64,000 nt of DNA from Haladaptatus halobius (GTDB lineage: Archaea > Halobacteriota > Halobacteria > Halobacteriales > Haladaptataceae). The DNA lies in the NCBI RefSeq assembly GCF_020618475.1, contig NZ_CP085335.1:2728001-2792000 (forward strand). Reading direction: 5' to 3'. Shown one piece after another: positions 16,521-24,744 of this stretch; the stretch's first letter is position 1; each line of letters begins with the position of its first letter. The notes below the pieces were generated by a model. It ran no database searches. It was not told the DNA's origin and saw nothing but the letters and a program-made list of their open reading frames with translations. A program made the position numbers and the translations under genes.

Positions 16521-18784
16521 TCGAAATCACCGAGACTCTGCTGTCCGCCGTCGTCCGCCGACGAGTCGGCCGTCGTCGCGGTTGCTTTCGCGTCCGCGTC
16601 CGCCTCGATACCATCCAGCGACGGGTCTTGTCGACCGACGTTTTCGAGAATCGTTTCGGTTGTCTTTCGTCTACCGCGGAGCGCGCCGAGGACGACCGAT
16701 TTGTCCGCCTCGCGGAGATCGGCCCGCGATTCGATACCGACCTCGTACAGGCGTCGGGCGCGCTTTCGACCGACGTTTCGAATCCCCGCGAGATCGAGGA
16801 GTTCCTCTTCGACGCCGTACTCGACTCGCTTTCGCGCTTCGCGGACGGCGGTGGTCGTCTTCGACGGGATGCCTTCGGTTTCGTCGCGCTGAAGTTCGGC
16901 GGCGAGTCGCTCCGCCGCGTTCAACAACCACTCGGCCGTATCGACCTTCCCGCGGATGTCGCCGGGACCGATGGCGTAACGCTCGGTGATTCGGTCTTCG
17001 TCCAGTTCGCTCGCCCAGTCTTCCAACAGGCGTGCGGTCTTCAGCGCCGAGAGCCAGTCCTCGAAGGCGTGGTCTTCGAACTCTGACGGCATCGAGCCGA
17101 GGAACTCCTGCTCGCGCTCGTACGCGATCTCCGTGTACCGCTCGCGGTCGCCCGACCGCAGGTAGAGCTGGTACATGTCCGGCGTGCGCGAGACGAGATG
17201 GTACAGACCGAGTGCGGTCGGTTTCTCGTCAGTTGCGTGCAGACCGTCAATTATCTCGGCGGCGCTCATCGGGTCGAGATACAGTTGCGAGACCCGGTGG
17301 CCGAGACCGGTCGCTCGCAGGCGGTCGTCGCGTTCGAGGAACCCATTTCGTTCGAGATACTCGAGCACTCGCTGGGTGACCGTTTCGAGGCGACCGGTTT
17401 CGTCGGTCTGGGTCGCGTAGAGCGTCCGTTCGAGGAAGTCCAGAAGTTCTGCTTCCGTCCCCGCGAAGCCGGAGGCGACAGTCGCGAGGATGTGCGTACG
17501 GAGCGCGGGTTCCGCGGCAAGTTTCGAGTAGACGGGTTCGGGGTCGGCCCAGACGTATTGGTCGAACAGTTCCTGTAGCTCTTCGTGGCTCTTGGCGATG
17601 AGCACCGCTTCGCCGTAGGGGTCGAGTCCCGGCCGGCCCGCGCGTCCGAACATCTGATGGATTTCGAGCACGTCGAGTGGTTGCATCCCGCCGACGTCGC
17701 CGTCGTAACGTCGCCAATCGCGGACGATGACGCGCCTGCTCGGCGTGTTCACGCCCGCCGCGAGCGTCGGGGTCGCGCTGATGACCTTCACGAGGCGGTC
17801 GCGGAAGGCGTCCTCGACCAGCGAACGATGTTCGCTGGCGAGTCCCGCGTGATGGAACGCCGACCCCTTCTCGACGGCGTCCGCGAGGTCGTCGCTCGTC
17901 TCAGTATCGCTTACGTCGCGAATCTCGGCGGCGACGGCCGCGAGTTCGCGGCGCTCCTCGTCGGTCAGGTGCGTTTTCGTCACGTCCGCAAGCCGTTTCG
18001 CCGACGCCTCCGCGTTCCGGCGCGAGTTGACAAACACGAGCGACGCCCCCTCGTCCCCGAGCGTGTCGCGGACGAGCGCGGCGGTCTCCTTCTCGTTTCC
18101 GCGTGCGAGTTCCTGCTGGCTACCGTCGTCGAAGTGGAGCGCTTGCCCGTAGAGGACGCCCTTTCGAAGGTCGATGGGTCGCCACGTCGAATCGACCAGC
18201 GTGGCGTCCAGCCAGTCGGCCATTTGGTCGGCGTTGCCGACCGTCGCGGAGAGCGCGACGGTTTGAAGATTCGGGTTGACGCGCCGGAGTTTGGCGAGGG
18301 TGACTTCGAGCGTCGGGCCGCGGTGGGCGTCATTGACGAGGTGAACTTCGTCCGCGACGACGCAGGAGAGGTCGTCCACCCACTTCGCGCCATTTCGCAC
18401 GAGTGAGTCCACCTTCTCGCTCGTGGCGACGATGATATCTTTCGTGGCGAGCCAGTCGCCCTCGCTGTCGTAGTTTCCCGTTGAGACGCCGATGGAGACG
18501 CCGTACTGTTCGAACTCCTCGAACTCGGCCTTCTTCTCGCTGGCGAGGGCGCGGAGCGGGACGATGTAGAGCGCCTTCCCGCCGCGGGCGACGCTGGAGA
18601 GCATCGCCAGTTCCGCGATGAATGTTTTCCCGCTGGCGGTCGGGATGCTGGCGACGACGCTCTCACCGTCGGTGATGCCCGCCTCGACCGCTTCGGCCTG
18701 CGGCGGATACAGTTCCTCGATGCCTTGCGCTTCGAAATGTTCGGGGACGCCGTCCGGCAGTCCCGTCAAGTCGGCGACTTTCAC
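16517..18784 (-). CDS. hel308: ATP-dependent DNA helicase Hel308
   Basis: Superfamily 2 helicase that unwinds forked DNA and assists repair of stalled replication. 755 residues, normal for the archaeal family. The Q-motif region [12 protein letters not shown] is followed by motif I PTASGKTF (about 48-55), motif II ADEVHLV (DEVH at 145-148), motif [11 protein letters not shown], motif IV-V with [16 protein letters not shown] sequence and motif [13 protein letters not shown] winged-helix and ratchet domain follow, then a C-terminal helix-hairpin-helix [17 protein letters not shown] and the tail [10 protein letters not shown], whose end looks like a PCNA-interacting (QxxLxxF-type) peptide. It is the first gene of an operon with cgi121. 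Confidence 0.96.
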   Translation of the reverse strand: MKVADLTGLPDGVPEHFEAQGIEELYPPQAEAVEAGITDGESVVASIPTASGKTFIAELAMLSSVARGGKALYIVPLRALASEKKAEFEEFEQYGVSIGVSTGNYDSEGDWLATKDIIVATSEKVDSLVRNGAKWVDDLSCVVADEVHLVNDAHRGPTLEVTLAKLRRVNPNLQTVALSATVGNADQMADWLDATLVDSTWRPIDLRKGVLYGQALHFDDGSQQELARGNEKETAALVRDTLGDEGASLVFVNSRRNAEASAKRLADVTKTHLTDEERRELAAVAAEIRDVSDTETSDDLADAVEKGSAFHHAGLASEHRSLVEDAFRDRLVKVISATPTLAAGVNTPSRRVIVRDWRRYDGDVGGMQPLDVLEIHQMFGRAGRPGLDPYGEAVLIAKSHEELQELFDQYVWADPEPVYSKLAAEPALRTHILATVASGFAGTEAELLDFLERTLYATQTDETGRLETVTQRVLEYLERNGFLERDDRLRATGLGHRVSQLYLDPMSAAEIIDGLHATDEKPTALGLYHLVSRTPDMYQLYLRSGDRERYTEIAYEREQEFLGSMPSEFEDHAFEDWLSALKTARLLEDWASELDEDRITERYAIGPGDIRGKVDTAEWLLNAAERLAAELQRDETEGIPSKTTTAVREARKRVEYGVEEELLDLAGIRNVGRKRARRLYEVGIESRADLREADKSVVLGALRGRRKTTETILENVGRQDPSLDGIEADADAKATATTADSSADDGGQQSLGDFE

Positions 18785-18903
18785 GCACGTTCACCCCGCG
18801 AGCGTGCCGCGAATCCGGTCATTACCTCCGTTTGGCGCGTCTTCTGGTTTAAACTGTCGGGTGCTCCGTCAACCATTTCACCCGTCCCGACCGACGTTCG
18901 GGT

Positions 18904-19146
18904 ATGAGAATCGAGTTCGACCGCGACACGTGTACCGGGATGTATCAGTGTACCGCCGAGTGGGACGCCTTCGTGGAGAACCGCGAGGAAGGAAAAGCCG
19001 ACCTATTGGAGAGCGAAGAAAGCGAGGAAGATATCTTCGTGCGCGAAGTCCCGGAAGACGCCGAGTTCGACGCCGAGATGGCCGCGCGCGTCTGTCCCGT
19101 CGACGCGATCAAAGTGTACGACGACGACGGCGAGCAGATCGTCTGA
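18904..19146 (+). CDS. Small acidic ferredoxin (reduced-ligand type)
   Basis: An 80-residue protein starting MRIEFDRDTCTGMYQCTAEW. The visible ligands are Cys in DTCTGMYQC (Cys-x5-Cys) and Cys in ARVCPVDAIKVYDDDG, the Cys-Pro motif that normally closes a 3Fe-4S/4Fe-4S cluster. Only three Cys exist, which fits a single [3Fe-4S] cluster like the C-x5-C...CP ferredoxins that feed cytochromes P450 and other oxygenases. A strongly acidic insert lies between the ligands. It stands alone, convergent with orc1/cdc6. The electron partner is unknown. Confidence 0.82.
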   Translation: MRIEFDRDTCTGMYQCTAEWDAFVENREEGKADLLESEESEEDIFVREVPEDAEFDAEMAARVCPVDAIKVYDDDGEQIV

Positions 19147-19195
19147 GAAGGGGGTTTCGTCGTCGAAAAGTAGATTCATCGTCCAAAGGGCAGTG

Positions 19196-19210
19196 TTTCG
19201 AGTGGAGAAA
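19196..19210 (+). repeat. Partial ORB-like element
   Basis: TTTCGAGTGGAGAAA matches the right half of the origin ORB. It sits in the convergent gap between the ferredoxin stop (19146) and the orc1/cdc6 stop (19237). The G/C-rich left half is missing. Confidence 0.35.
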
Positions 19211-19236
19211 GCCGGTAGAAGCCGGCACTCTTGTTC

Positions 19237-20727
19237 TCAGCTGTCGAACCGCGCCTGCTGCATGAAGGGTTGCGTGTCGTCGATATCGCCGAGTCGTGAA
19301 TCCGAGAGGAGAACGGCTTCGGTTTCGTCGATGGGAACCGAGAGGCTGATCTCCTTCGTGCGGCCGTAACGACCCTTCGAGACGACGACGGCGTTGACGA
19401 TGCCGAGCATGTCGAGTTCGCTGATGAGGTCGGTGACGCGACGCTGCGTGAGGATGTCGGCGTCGATTTCGTCGCAGAGGTGTTTGTAGACGTTATATAC
19501 CTCGCCCGTATTGATGTTGCGAACGCCGTTTTTTTCGAGCGAGATAGTGGAGAAGAGGACGAGTTTCGACTGCGTCGGGAGCGTGCGGACGACTTCGACC
19601 ACACGGTCGAGTTCTATCTTGTCCTGCGCTTTTCTGACGTGGCCCTCCTCGATGCGTTCTTCCTGATCGCGCTCGGCGAGTTCGCCCGCTGTACGGAGGA
19701 GGTCAAGCGCGCGTCGCGCGTCACCGTGTTCCTGTGCGGCGAACGCGGCACACAATGGAATCACGTCGTCGGACAGGGCATCCGGTTTGAACGCCACGTC
19801 AGCTCGGTGTTGGAGGATATCCCGAAGTTGGTTCGCGTCGTAGGGTGGGAAGACGATCTCCTCTTCGCCGAGGCTCGATTTGACGCGGGGGTCGAGGAAG
19901 TCGGTGAACTTCAGGTCGTTGCTGATACCCATGATGGACACCCGCGAGTTCTCCAGTTCCGAGTTCATCCGCGAGAGATTGTACAGCGTGTCGTCGCCCG
20001 ACTTCTCGACCAGTTTGTCGATCTCGTCCAGCATGATGACGACGACTCGCTCCCGGTAATCGACGGCTTCGAAGAAAGTGTTGTAAACTCGATCTGTCGG
20101 CCACCCGGTCATCGGAACCGCCTCCATCTCCTCGGCGTCGTCTTCGAGTTCCTCGATTCGCTCGTCTATCTCCTCCACGGAGGAGAACTCGGTATTCGCT
20201 ATTTGGGCGGGTTCTGCGGCGGTACCGTCTCGGATATCCTCCAGTTCCTCGATTTGCTCGTCGATGGCGACGTGGTTGTTCTCGATGAACTTGTTGGCGA
20301 GCTGTGCGAGCACGCGATACTGCGTGTCGGTCACCTCGCAGTTGATGTACTCCACCTCGCAGGGCACTTCGTATTTCAAAGACGTTCGTTCGAGTTCCTG
20401 ACTGACGAACTTCGCACTCGCAGTTTTACCGGTTCCCGTCTTCCCGTAGATGAGGATGTTCGAGGGGGTCTCGCCCCGAAGCGCGGCAACAAGGATGGTC
20501 GCCATCCGGTTGATCTGCTCTTTCCGGTGTGGAAGCTCGTGCGGCGTATACGAGGGTCGGAGAACTTCCTTATTCTCGAAAATCGGCTCACCGCTGAGCA
20601 GATCGTCGAACAACCCTTGATTGCCCTCGTCCGCGTCGTCCAACACGACATCGTCCAGATCGACGCCCTCGAAACCGCTCGTCGCGTCGTCCGGTTCGTC
20701 CGGTGGATCGGTGTTTTCGTTTGTCAT
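19237..20727 (-). CDS. orc1/cdc6: Orc1/Cdc6 replication initiator
   Basis: Initiator that binds ORB elements, melts the origin and loads MCM. 496 residues: an acidic tail of about 50 residues, then an AAA+ ATPase with Walker A YGKTGTGKTAS (about 94-104), Walker B VVIMLDEIDKLVE, sensor SIMGISND and the arginine-finger region FLDPRVKSSLGEEEI, then a C-terminal winged helix with the LTQRRVTDLISELDMLGIV recognition block. An insert of about 60 residues (IEELEDIRDG...EEMEAVP) enlarges the AAA+ domain. It is transcribed away from the origin and faces oapABC across it, the arrangement of the main haloarchaeal oriC1. Confidence 0.96.
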   Translation of the reverse strand: MTNENTDPPDEPDDATSGFEGVDLDDVVLDDADEGNQGLFDDLLSGEPIFENKEVLRPSYTPHELPHRKEQINRMATILVAALRGETPSNILIYGKTGTGKTASAKFVSQELERTSLKYEVPCEVEYINCEVTDTQYRVLAQLANKFIENNHVAIDEQIEELEDIRDGTAAEPAQIANTEFSSVEEIDERIEELEDDAEEMEAVPMTGWPTDRVYNTFFEAVDYRERVVVIMLDEIDKLVEKSGDDTLYNLSRMNSELENSRVSIMGISNDLKFTDFLDPRVKSSLGEEEIVFPPYDANQLRDILQHRADVAFKPDALSDDVIPLCAAFAAQEHGDARRALDLLRTAGELAERDQEERIEEGHVRKAQDKIELDRVVEVVRTLPTQSKLVLFSTISLEKNGVRNINTGEVYNVYKHLCDEIDADILTQRRVTDLISELDMLGIVNAVVVSKGRYGRTKEISLSVPIDETEAVLLSDSRLGDIDDTQPFMQQARFDS

Positions 20728-20740
20728 TCGTCGGCTACTA

Positions 20741-20762
20741 CCCCTTCGTTTCCACTGGAGTT
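20741..20762 (+). repeat. ORB 1, next to the orc1/cdc6 start
   Basis: CCCCTTCGTTTCCACTGGAG followed by TT. It begins 14 bases from the initiator's start codon, so initiator binding here could also repress its own promoter. Forward orientation relative to the window. Confidence 0.75.
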
Positions 20763-21152
20763 ATCGCGCTGCGCAGAGAGAGACGGGGTAATATCGGGAA
20801 AAGCGTCCCGATTCGTCCCCGATAGAATGACAGCGCGTCCAGTTGATGCAGATGAACAAAAGGTGGAGCACAGTATTAAAATCTTTCTCATTCGGGAAAT
20901 GATGGACGAAATACGGGTTCTTTCCCCGGTTTCGCGTCGAATAGAGACTTCCGATTCGATTCGATGAAATCGAGTCGTTGTTATCGTTCGATTTCGTCGT
21001 AGTCTCGTCGTTCGAACCATTCGAGAGACGGTTCCGTATCGCCCTCTCGATCCGCTCGACCGAACTTTTGTGGTCTTTGTTCTTTTTATTCTGTAATTCA
21101 GAGTTTTTGATTATTCAAGTGATCGGATTTCCCTTACGCAAACTGCCGGTAA

Positions 21153-21175
21153 CCCATCCGTTTCGAGTGGAACCC
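21153..21175 (+). repeat. ORB 2
   Basis: CCCATCCGTTTCGAGTGGAA then CCC. It lies directly after an AT-rich stretch (about 21058-21125) and is in forward orientation. Confidence 0.75.
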
Positions 21176-21196
21176 ACTTCGAGACGAAACGTCCGA

Positions 21197-21217
21197 ATCC
21201 CCCGTTTCGAGTAGAAC
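21197..21217 (+). repeat. ORB 3, degenerate
   Basis: ATCCCCCGTTTCGAGTAGAA then C. One base of the conserved GAGTGGA core is changed to GAGTAGA. Same orientation as ORB 2, 44 bases further on (about four helical turns). Confidence 0.6.
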
Positions 21218-21454
21218 ACCGGGCTGTTCCACTGGTCGTCGACAACGGACGAAGAACGTGAAGAACGGACGGCGGTCGTTGAATCACGATCGAAGAGAGC
21301 AGGGTGATTCCACGTTCGGTCGTGAGTCGTGAATCGAAGAGAAATGGACGCAAAATTCGATGGCTGTGGTTATTGTTGCAGTCATGATCTGGTCGTTGTT
21401 ATAGTCGCGATCGTTGGTATGACAAACGATAGCTTTTGTCTTGGTTGCCCCCCA

Positions 21455-21474
21455 CCCCTCCGTTTCGAGTGGAG
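21455..21474 (+). repeat. ORB 4, left flank of the origin core
   Basis: CCCCTCCGTTTCGAGTGGAG, preceded on the outer side by CCCCCCA (a G-run on the other strand). It forms the left arm of the inverted ORB pair around the AT-rich core. Confidence 0.8.
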
Positions 21475-21504
21475 AGGAAGAATGGGTGGGCGGGGGTGGG
21501 GGGT

Positions 21505-21600
21505 AACTAGAACAGGAACCTTTATCACAACATCGAACCAACAATATCCGTAAACTAGAGGATAGATTTTTCTAGAAGAGAGTATCGTATGTAAGTTACC
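21505..21600. other. AT-rich core, candidate DNA unwinding element
   Basis: About 95 bases, clearly richer in A/T than the surroundings, with GATAGATTTTTCTAGAAG in its right part. It is bounded by GGGTAAC (21501-21507) and its exact inverse complement GTTACCC (21595-21601) and flanked by inverted ORBs 4 and 5. This symmetric layout is that of a duplex-unwinding element in haloarchaeal origins. Confidence 0.65.
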
Positions 21601-21632
21601 CTTCGATGACACACCGACCCCGCTCCCTTCCG

Positions 21633-21660
21633 TCTCCACCCGAAACGAAGGGGTGGGGGT
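21633..21660 (-). repeat. ORB 5, inverted, right flank of the origin core
   Basis: TCTCCACCCGAAACGAAGGG continuing into GTGGGGGT. Opposite orientation to ORB 4, with the G-run again on the outer side, so the conserved TCCAC ends of both elements point to the AT-rich core. Confidence 0.8.
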
Positions 21661-21839
21661 CTCCCCACCCGATCGCCCTTTCACCCTTTCATCCTCTCAC
21701 CGTCTTCGTCATCTCCCCGCCCTCGCCGCTTCGTCCCCCGAGCCGACGACTTCCGCGTTCACTACCGAATCAGCTACGTCCGCTAAACTAATCCAGTCCA
21801 CCGACTCGTCACCGAATTTATCAACAAACCTCCAAATCG

Positions 21840-21905
21840 CCATCGAATCACCATCGAATACCATCAGATCCACCATCGAATCCGTCGAATCCTTCACCGA
21901 ATCGA
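21840..21905 (+). repeat. Cluster of CCATCGAAT direct repeats
   Basis: CCATCGAAT occurs at 21840, 21851 and 21873, with variants CCGTCGAAT (21882) and CACCGAAT (about 21896), spaced 9-22 bases. Inverse copies (ATTCGATGG at 21356, GATTCGATG around 20958) lie elsewhere in the origin. This is iteron-like and distinct from the ORBs. Confidence 0.5.
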
Positions 21906-21935
21906 CGCCTTTCACCCGTCCTTCGACCGCCACAA

Positions 21936-21956
21936 CCCCTCCGTTTCAAGTGGAAC
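21936..21956 (+). repeat. ORB 6, oapA side
   Basis: CCCCTCCGTTTCAAGTGGAA then C, in forward orientation between the CCATCGAAT cluster and oapA. A half copy, CCCTTCGTTTCATTTC, follows at about 22052. Confidence 0.7.
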
Positions 21957-22229
21957 GTTCACACACCGAGTTGGGTTCCGTTCGTTCGGGCGGCGTTCGA
22001 ACCGCGTCCTGCTCCATTCCTTGTGCTTCACGTCCAGTGTTCATTTCCTACGCTCCCTTCGTTTCATTTCTTCCAGTCTCGACGTGATATTTGTGTCAAC
22101 AGTTGTCTGACGTAGATTTAAGTGAATGGCGTGAAGTTCTACGTGCAACAGCCCCGCGCCCGGTATAATCGCCCGTCAGTAGACCTCTCCGGTGTGATTG
22201 CCCGACAACGGGGTCTGGGAGGAAAAAGG

Positions 22230-22871
22230 ATGGGATTGTTTACAGGTCTCAAAAGCAGTATTACACGTGTGACCGATAAGCTCTTTGCGTCAGAAGAGCC
22301 GAAACGGATCGGTATCTACGGACCGCCGAACGCTGGAAAGACGACGCTCGCCAACCGCATCGCCCGGGATTGGACCGGCGATGCCGTCGGACCCGAGAGC
22401 CACGTTCCACACGAAACACGACGTGCGCGAAGAAAAGAAAACGTAGAAATCGAGCGAAACGGCAGAACCGTCACCATCGATATCGTCGACACGCCGGGTG
22501 TCACGACGAAGGTGGATTACGAGGAGTTCCTCGAACACGACATGGAAAAGGAGGACGCGGTGCGTCGCTCCCGCGAAGCGACCGAAGGTGTCGCGGAAGC
22601 GATGCACTGGCTCCGGGAAGACGTGGACGGCGTCATCTACGTGCTCGACAGCTCGACCGACCCGTTCACGCAGGTAAACACGATGCTCATCGGCATCATC
22701 GAGAGCCAAGACTTGCCGGTGCTCATCCTCGCCAACAAGACCGATCTCGAGGATTCGAGCGTGCAACGCATCCGTAACGCGTATCCGCAGCACGAGACGA
22801 TTCCGCTCTCGGCGCTGGAGGGTGACAACATGGACGAAGTATACACGAAGATCGCGGAGTACTTCGGGTGA
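22230..22871 (+). CDS. oapA: Origin-associated Era-like GTPase OapA
   Basis: A 213-residue GTPase next to the origin. G1 is GPPNAGKTT, G3 is IVDTPGVTT, G4 is LANKTDLE and G5 is PLSALEGD. It lacks the KH domain of bacterial Era. The start MGLFTGLKSSITRVTDKLF at 22230 is supported by GGAGG a few bases upstream; longer in-frame starts run into origin sequence. It heads a tight three-gene operon with oapB and oapC, conserved beside oriC1 in haloarchaea. The biochemical role in replication is unknown. Confidence 0.9.
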   Translation: MGLFTGLKSSITRVTDKLFASEEPKRIGIYGPPNAGKTTLANRIARDWTGDAVGPESHVPHETRRARRKENVEIERNGRTVTIDIVDTPGVTTKVDYEEFLEHDMEKEDAVRRSREATEGVAEAMHWLREDVDGVIYVLDSSTDPFTQVNTMLIGIIESQDLPVLILANKTDLEDSSVQRIRNAYPQHETIPLSALEGDNMDEVYTKIAEYFG

Positions 22872-22876
22872 TTCCA

Positions 22877-23263
22877 ATGCCGGAAATAAAAAATTCAGAC
22901 GACGGGGTTCAGATCGACCTCATCGGGGGCGAACGGATGGCCGGGAAAACGAGCATGGAGAAGATCCGGATGATACTGGACGGCGTCCGCGAGGGAAACA
23001 TCGTCATCCTGGAAGAGGGTCTCTCCCCCGACGAGGAGAGCAAGCTCATCGAGGTGACGATGACCGAGATCAGCCCCGACGAGTTCAGCGGCATCGAGAT
23101 CGAAACGTACCCGCGCTCGAAGACCTCCGATAACGGGCTTCTGGGCCGTCTGATGGGCCGCGAATCGACTGGTTCGAAACTCACAGTCATCGGTCCTGCG
23201 AATCAGATTGAGACGCTCCACAAGGACGAGAATCTCATTAGCGCCCTCATATCCCGGAAATAA
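22877..23263 (+). CDS. oapB: Origin-associated protein OapB (DUF2073)
   Basis: A 128-residue protein starting MPEIKNSDDGVQIDLIGGERM. It belongs to the archaeal DUF2073 family; the segment MAGKTSMEKIRMILDGVREGNIVILEEGLSPDEE is a recognisable core, and a conserved C-terminal block is LTVIGPANQIETLHKDENLISALI. A GTG at 22868, overlapping the oapA stop, is an alternative start. The stop TAATG overlaps the oapC start by one base. Function unknown beyond its fixed place by the origin. Confidence 0.88.
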   Translation: MPEIKNSDDGVQIDLIGGERMAGKTSMEKIRMILDGVREGNIVILEEGLSPDEESKLIEVTMTEISPDEFSGIEIETYPRSKTSDNGLLGRLMGRESTGSKLTVIGPANQIETLHKDENLISALISRK

Positions 23264-24057
23264 TGCCGCACAAGTGTACGAACTGCGGGCGCACGTTCGC
23301 CGATGGGTCGAAGGAGATGCTTTCGGGCTGTCCCGACTGCGGCGGCAACAAGTTTCAGTTCCGACCCGCCGGAGCGTCTCCAGACGAAACGAAGGCCTCC
23401 GAATCGCCCGAACCGTCCGAGTCGAGCGTCGACGCCGCATCGAGTTCCGGTGCGGTCGGTCGCGCGGCGTCGACCGTGAAGGGGTGGGTTGGGTCGCGCG
23501 AGGACTCGGAAACCGCACGAGCAGACCGAACGTCGGCCGAAGCCGACCGGAAGCGAACGACTGCCAGCGACCGATCGCAGTCTGACACCGGCTCCGATTC
23601 AACCGCCGAATCGACCGAATCGAGCACTTCCGGGGGTTCTGCCTCGTCGGGGTCTGCGCGCGAACGGTCGCCCGAGTCTGATGTGGACGAACCGAGTTCG
23701 GGAACGGGAAAAGTGAGAGAAGGCGCGGGGACGGGCGAAGACGTAGGTGCGGGAGAAGACCGTGCACAGGCGAGTGCGCGTTCGGAGGTCGTCACGGACG
23801 ACGAACTCCCCAAGCGACCCGAGACGGACGATGCTGGGACGGTCGTCGAACCGCAGGAGGAGAATCAACCGAGCCTCGAAGAGCTTCGAGAGGAACTCAA
23901 CAGCCAGTTCGAGAGCATCAAAGTCGTCGAACCCGGCCAGTACGAGCTCAACCTGATGGAGCTGTACGAGCGCGACGAGTACATCATCGCGCTCAAGGAG
24001 AACGGGCGGTACGTGATTCAAGTGTCCGATTCGTGGTCAGGTTCGGCCGATAACTGA
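23263..24057 (+). CDS. oapC: Origin-associated zinc-ribbon protein OapC
   Basis: 264 residues in three parts. First, a zinc ribbon HKCTNCGRTF...SGCPDCGGNKF (two CxxC pairs, residues 3-30). Second, a long Ser/Glu/Thr-rich, probably disordered linker (about 40-190). Third, a conserved C-terminal domain LEELREELNSQFESIKVVEPGQYELNLMELYERDEYIIALKENG. The linker contains an ORB-like degenerate stretch at 23376-23397 (CCAGACGAAACGAAGG). It is the last gene of the oap operon. A DNA- or protein-binding role is inferred only from the ribbon and position. Confidence 0.88.
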   Translation: MPHKCTNCGRTFADGSKEMLSGCPDCGGNKFQFRPAGASPDETKASESPEPSESSVDAASSSGAVGRAASTVKGWVGSREDSETARADRTSAEADRKRTTASDRSQSDTGSDSTAESTESSTSGGSASSGSARERSPESDVDEPSSGTGKVREGAGTGEDVGAGEDRAQASARSEVVTDDELPKRPETDDAGTVVEPQEENQPSLEELREELNSQFESIKVVEPGQYELNLMELYERDEYIIALKENGRYVIQVSDSWSGSADN

Positions 24058-24315
24058 TCGCCATTCCGCGTTTCGCGTTTCGCTGCGTCTCGACCGCGGA
24101 GATATCACTCCCTCGGAGAACCCTCTCTTGGACTCTCGAAGGTTGACACTTGAATAACTCCACTCAAAAACCGCGCGATAGCAGGGACGTGACCTTTACT
24201 TGCCGACGACGCACACCGACATATAAATCCAGTCGAGCAACTCGCTCGAAACCTGCTCGCGGAGTCGAAAGCCTACGGGTACACGCTGACGATTTGGGGT
24301 GGCGGTGCGATACTG

Positions 24316-24657
24316 ATGAACCAGTACGGGTCGCCGGGCATCCTCGACATCTTCCTCTACATCAGCGGTGCGCTGTTCGCGTTCGGCTCCCTGGCGAGCG
24401 TCGCCTTCGACGACCTCAAACCGGAGTATCAGGAGGGACTCATCATCGCGTCCATGGTTCACATCGCCGCCACGCTCGGAAACCTCCTGTTGAGCTACGC
24501 CATCCTCGTGGCGCTCAACCCCGGCTTCCCGTCGAGCTGGGCGTTCTTCGTCGTCGGTTTCGAGGGGACGCTCACGTACAATCTGATGTTGCTCTTGGAG
24601 GACGGCTTCGCACAGTTCGTCACGGCGGTGTTCGACAAAGCGAGCGCCGGAACGTGA
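24316..24657 (+). CDS. Small membrane protein, probably N-terminally longer
   Basis: From the first ATG the product is 113 residues with three hydrophobic helices (about residues 8-28, 42-62, 70-90). Coding-like sequence continues upstream in frame to about 24223, giving NPVEQLARNLLAESKAYGYT and a further helix start LTIWGGGAILMNQYG, but no ATG, GTG or TTG lies in that stretch. An in-frame TGA at 24190-24192 closes the frame. Starting at 24316 would cut the first helix, so either a rare start (ATA at 24223, CTG) or a start-codon lesion is likely. ATATAAATCC at 24221-24230 alternatively looks like a TATA box. Function unknown. Confidence 0.55.
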   Translation: MNQYGSPGILDIFLYISGALFAFGSLASVAFDDLKPEYQEGLIIASMVHIAATLGNLLLSYAILVALNPGFPSSWAFFVVGFEGTLTYNLMLLLEDGFAQFVTAVFDKASAGT

Positions 24658-24744
24658 TGTTCCACCCGAAACGGTGCCCTTTCCGTATCGAGGATGGACG
24701 CTCCGTCGCACCGGAACCGGTATCCGCATTGCCAAGAGCCTTCA

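Larger units (their letters stand above)
20728..22229. other. oriC1: Replication origin region (oriC1-like)
   Basis: About 1.5 kb without a credible gene between orc1/cdc6 and oapA. It holds six ORB-like elements (20741, 21153, 21197, 21455, 21633 inverted, 21936), two AT-rich stretches (about 21058-21125 and 21505-21600), G-runs next to the central ORBs and a cluster of CCATCGAAT repeats. A TATA-like TATTAAAATC near 20873 faces a divergent reading and may serve orc1/cdc6; GATTTAAG (about 22115) and GGTATAATC (about 22161) may serve oapA. The neighbours and ORBs together identify the main chromosomal origin with high likelihood; firing was not tested. Confidence 0.9.

Noticed and set aside
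19480..20967. A long frame antisense to orc1/cdc6 that extends into the origin
   Set aside because: Antisense to intact AAA+ motifs; no homology-like pattern.
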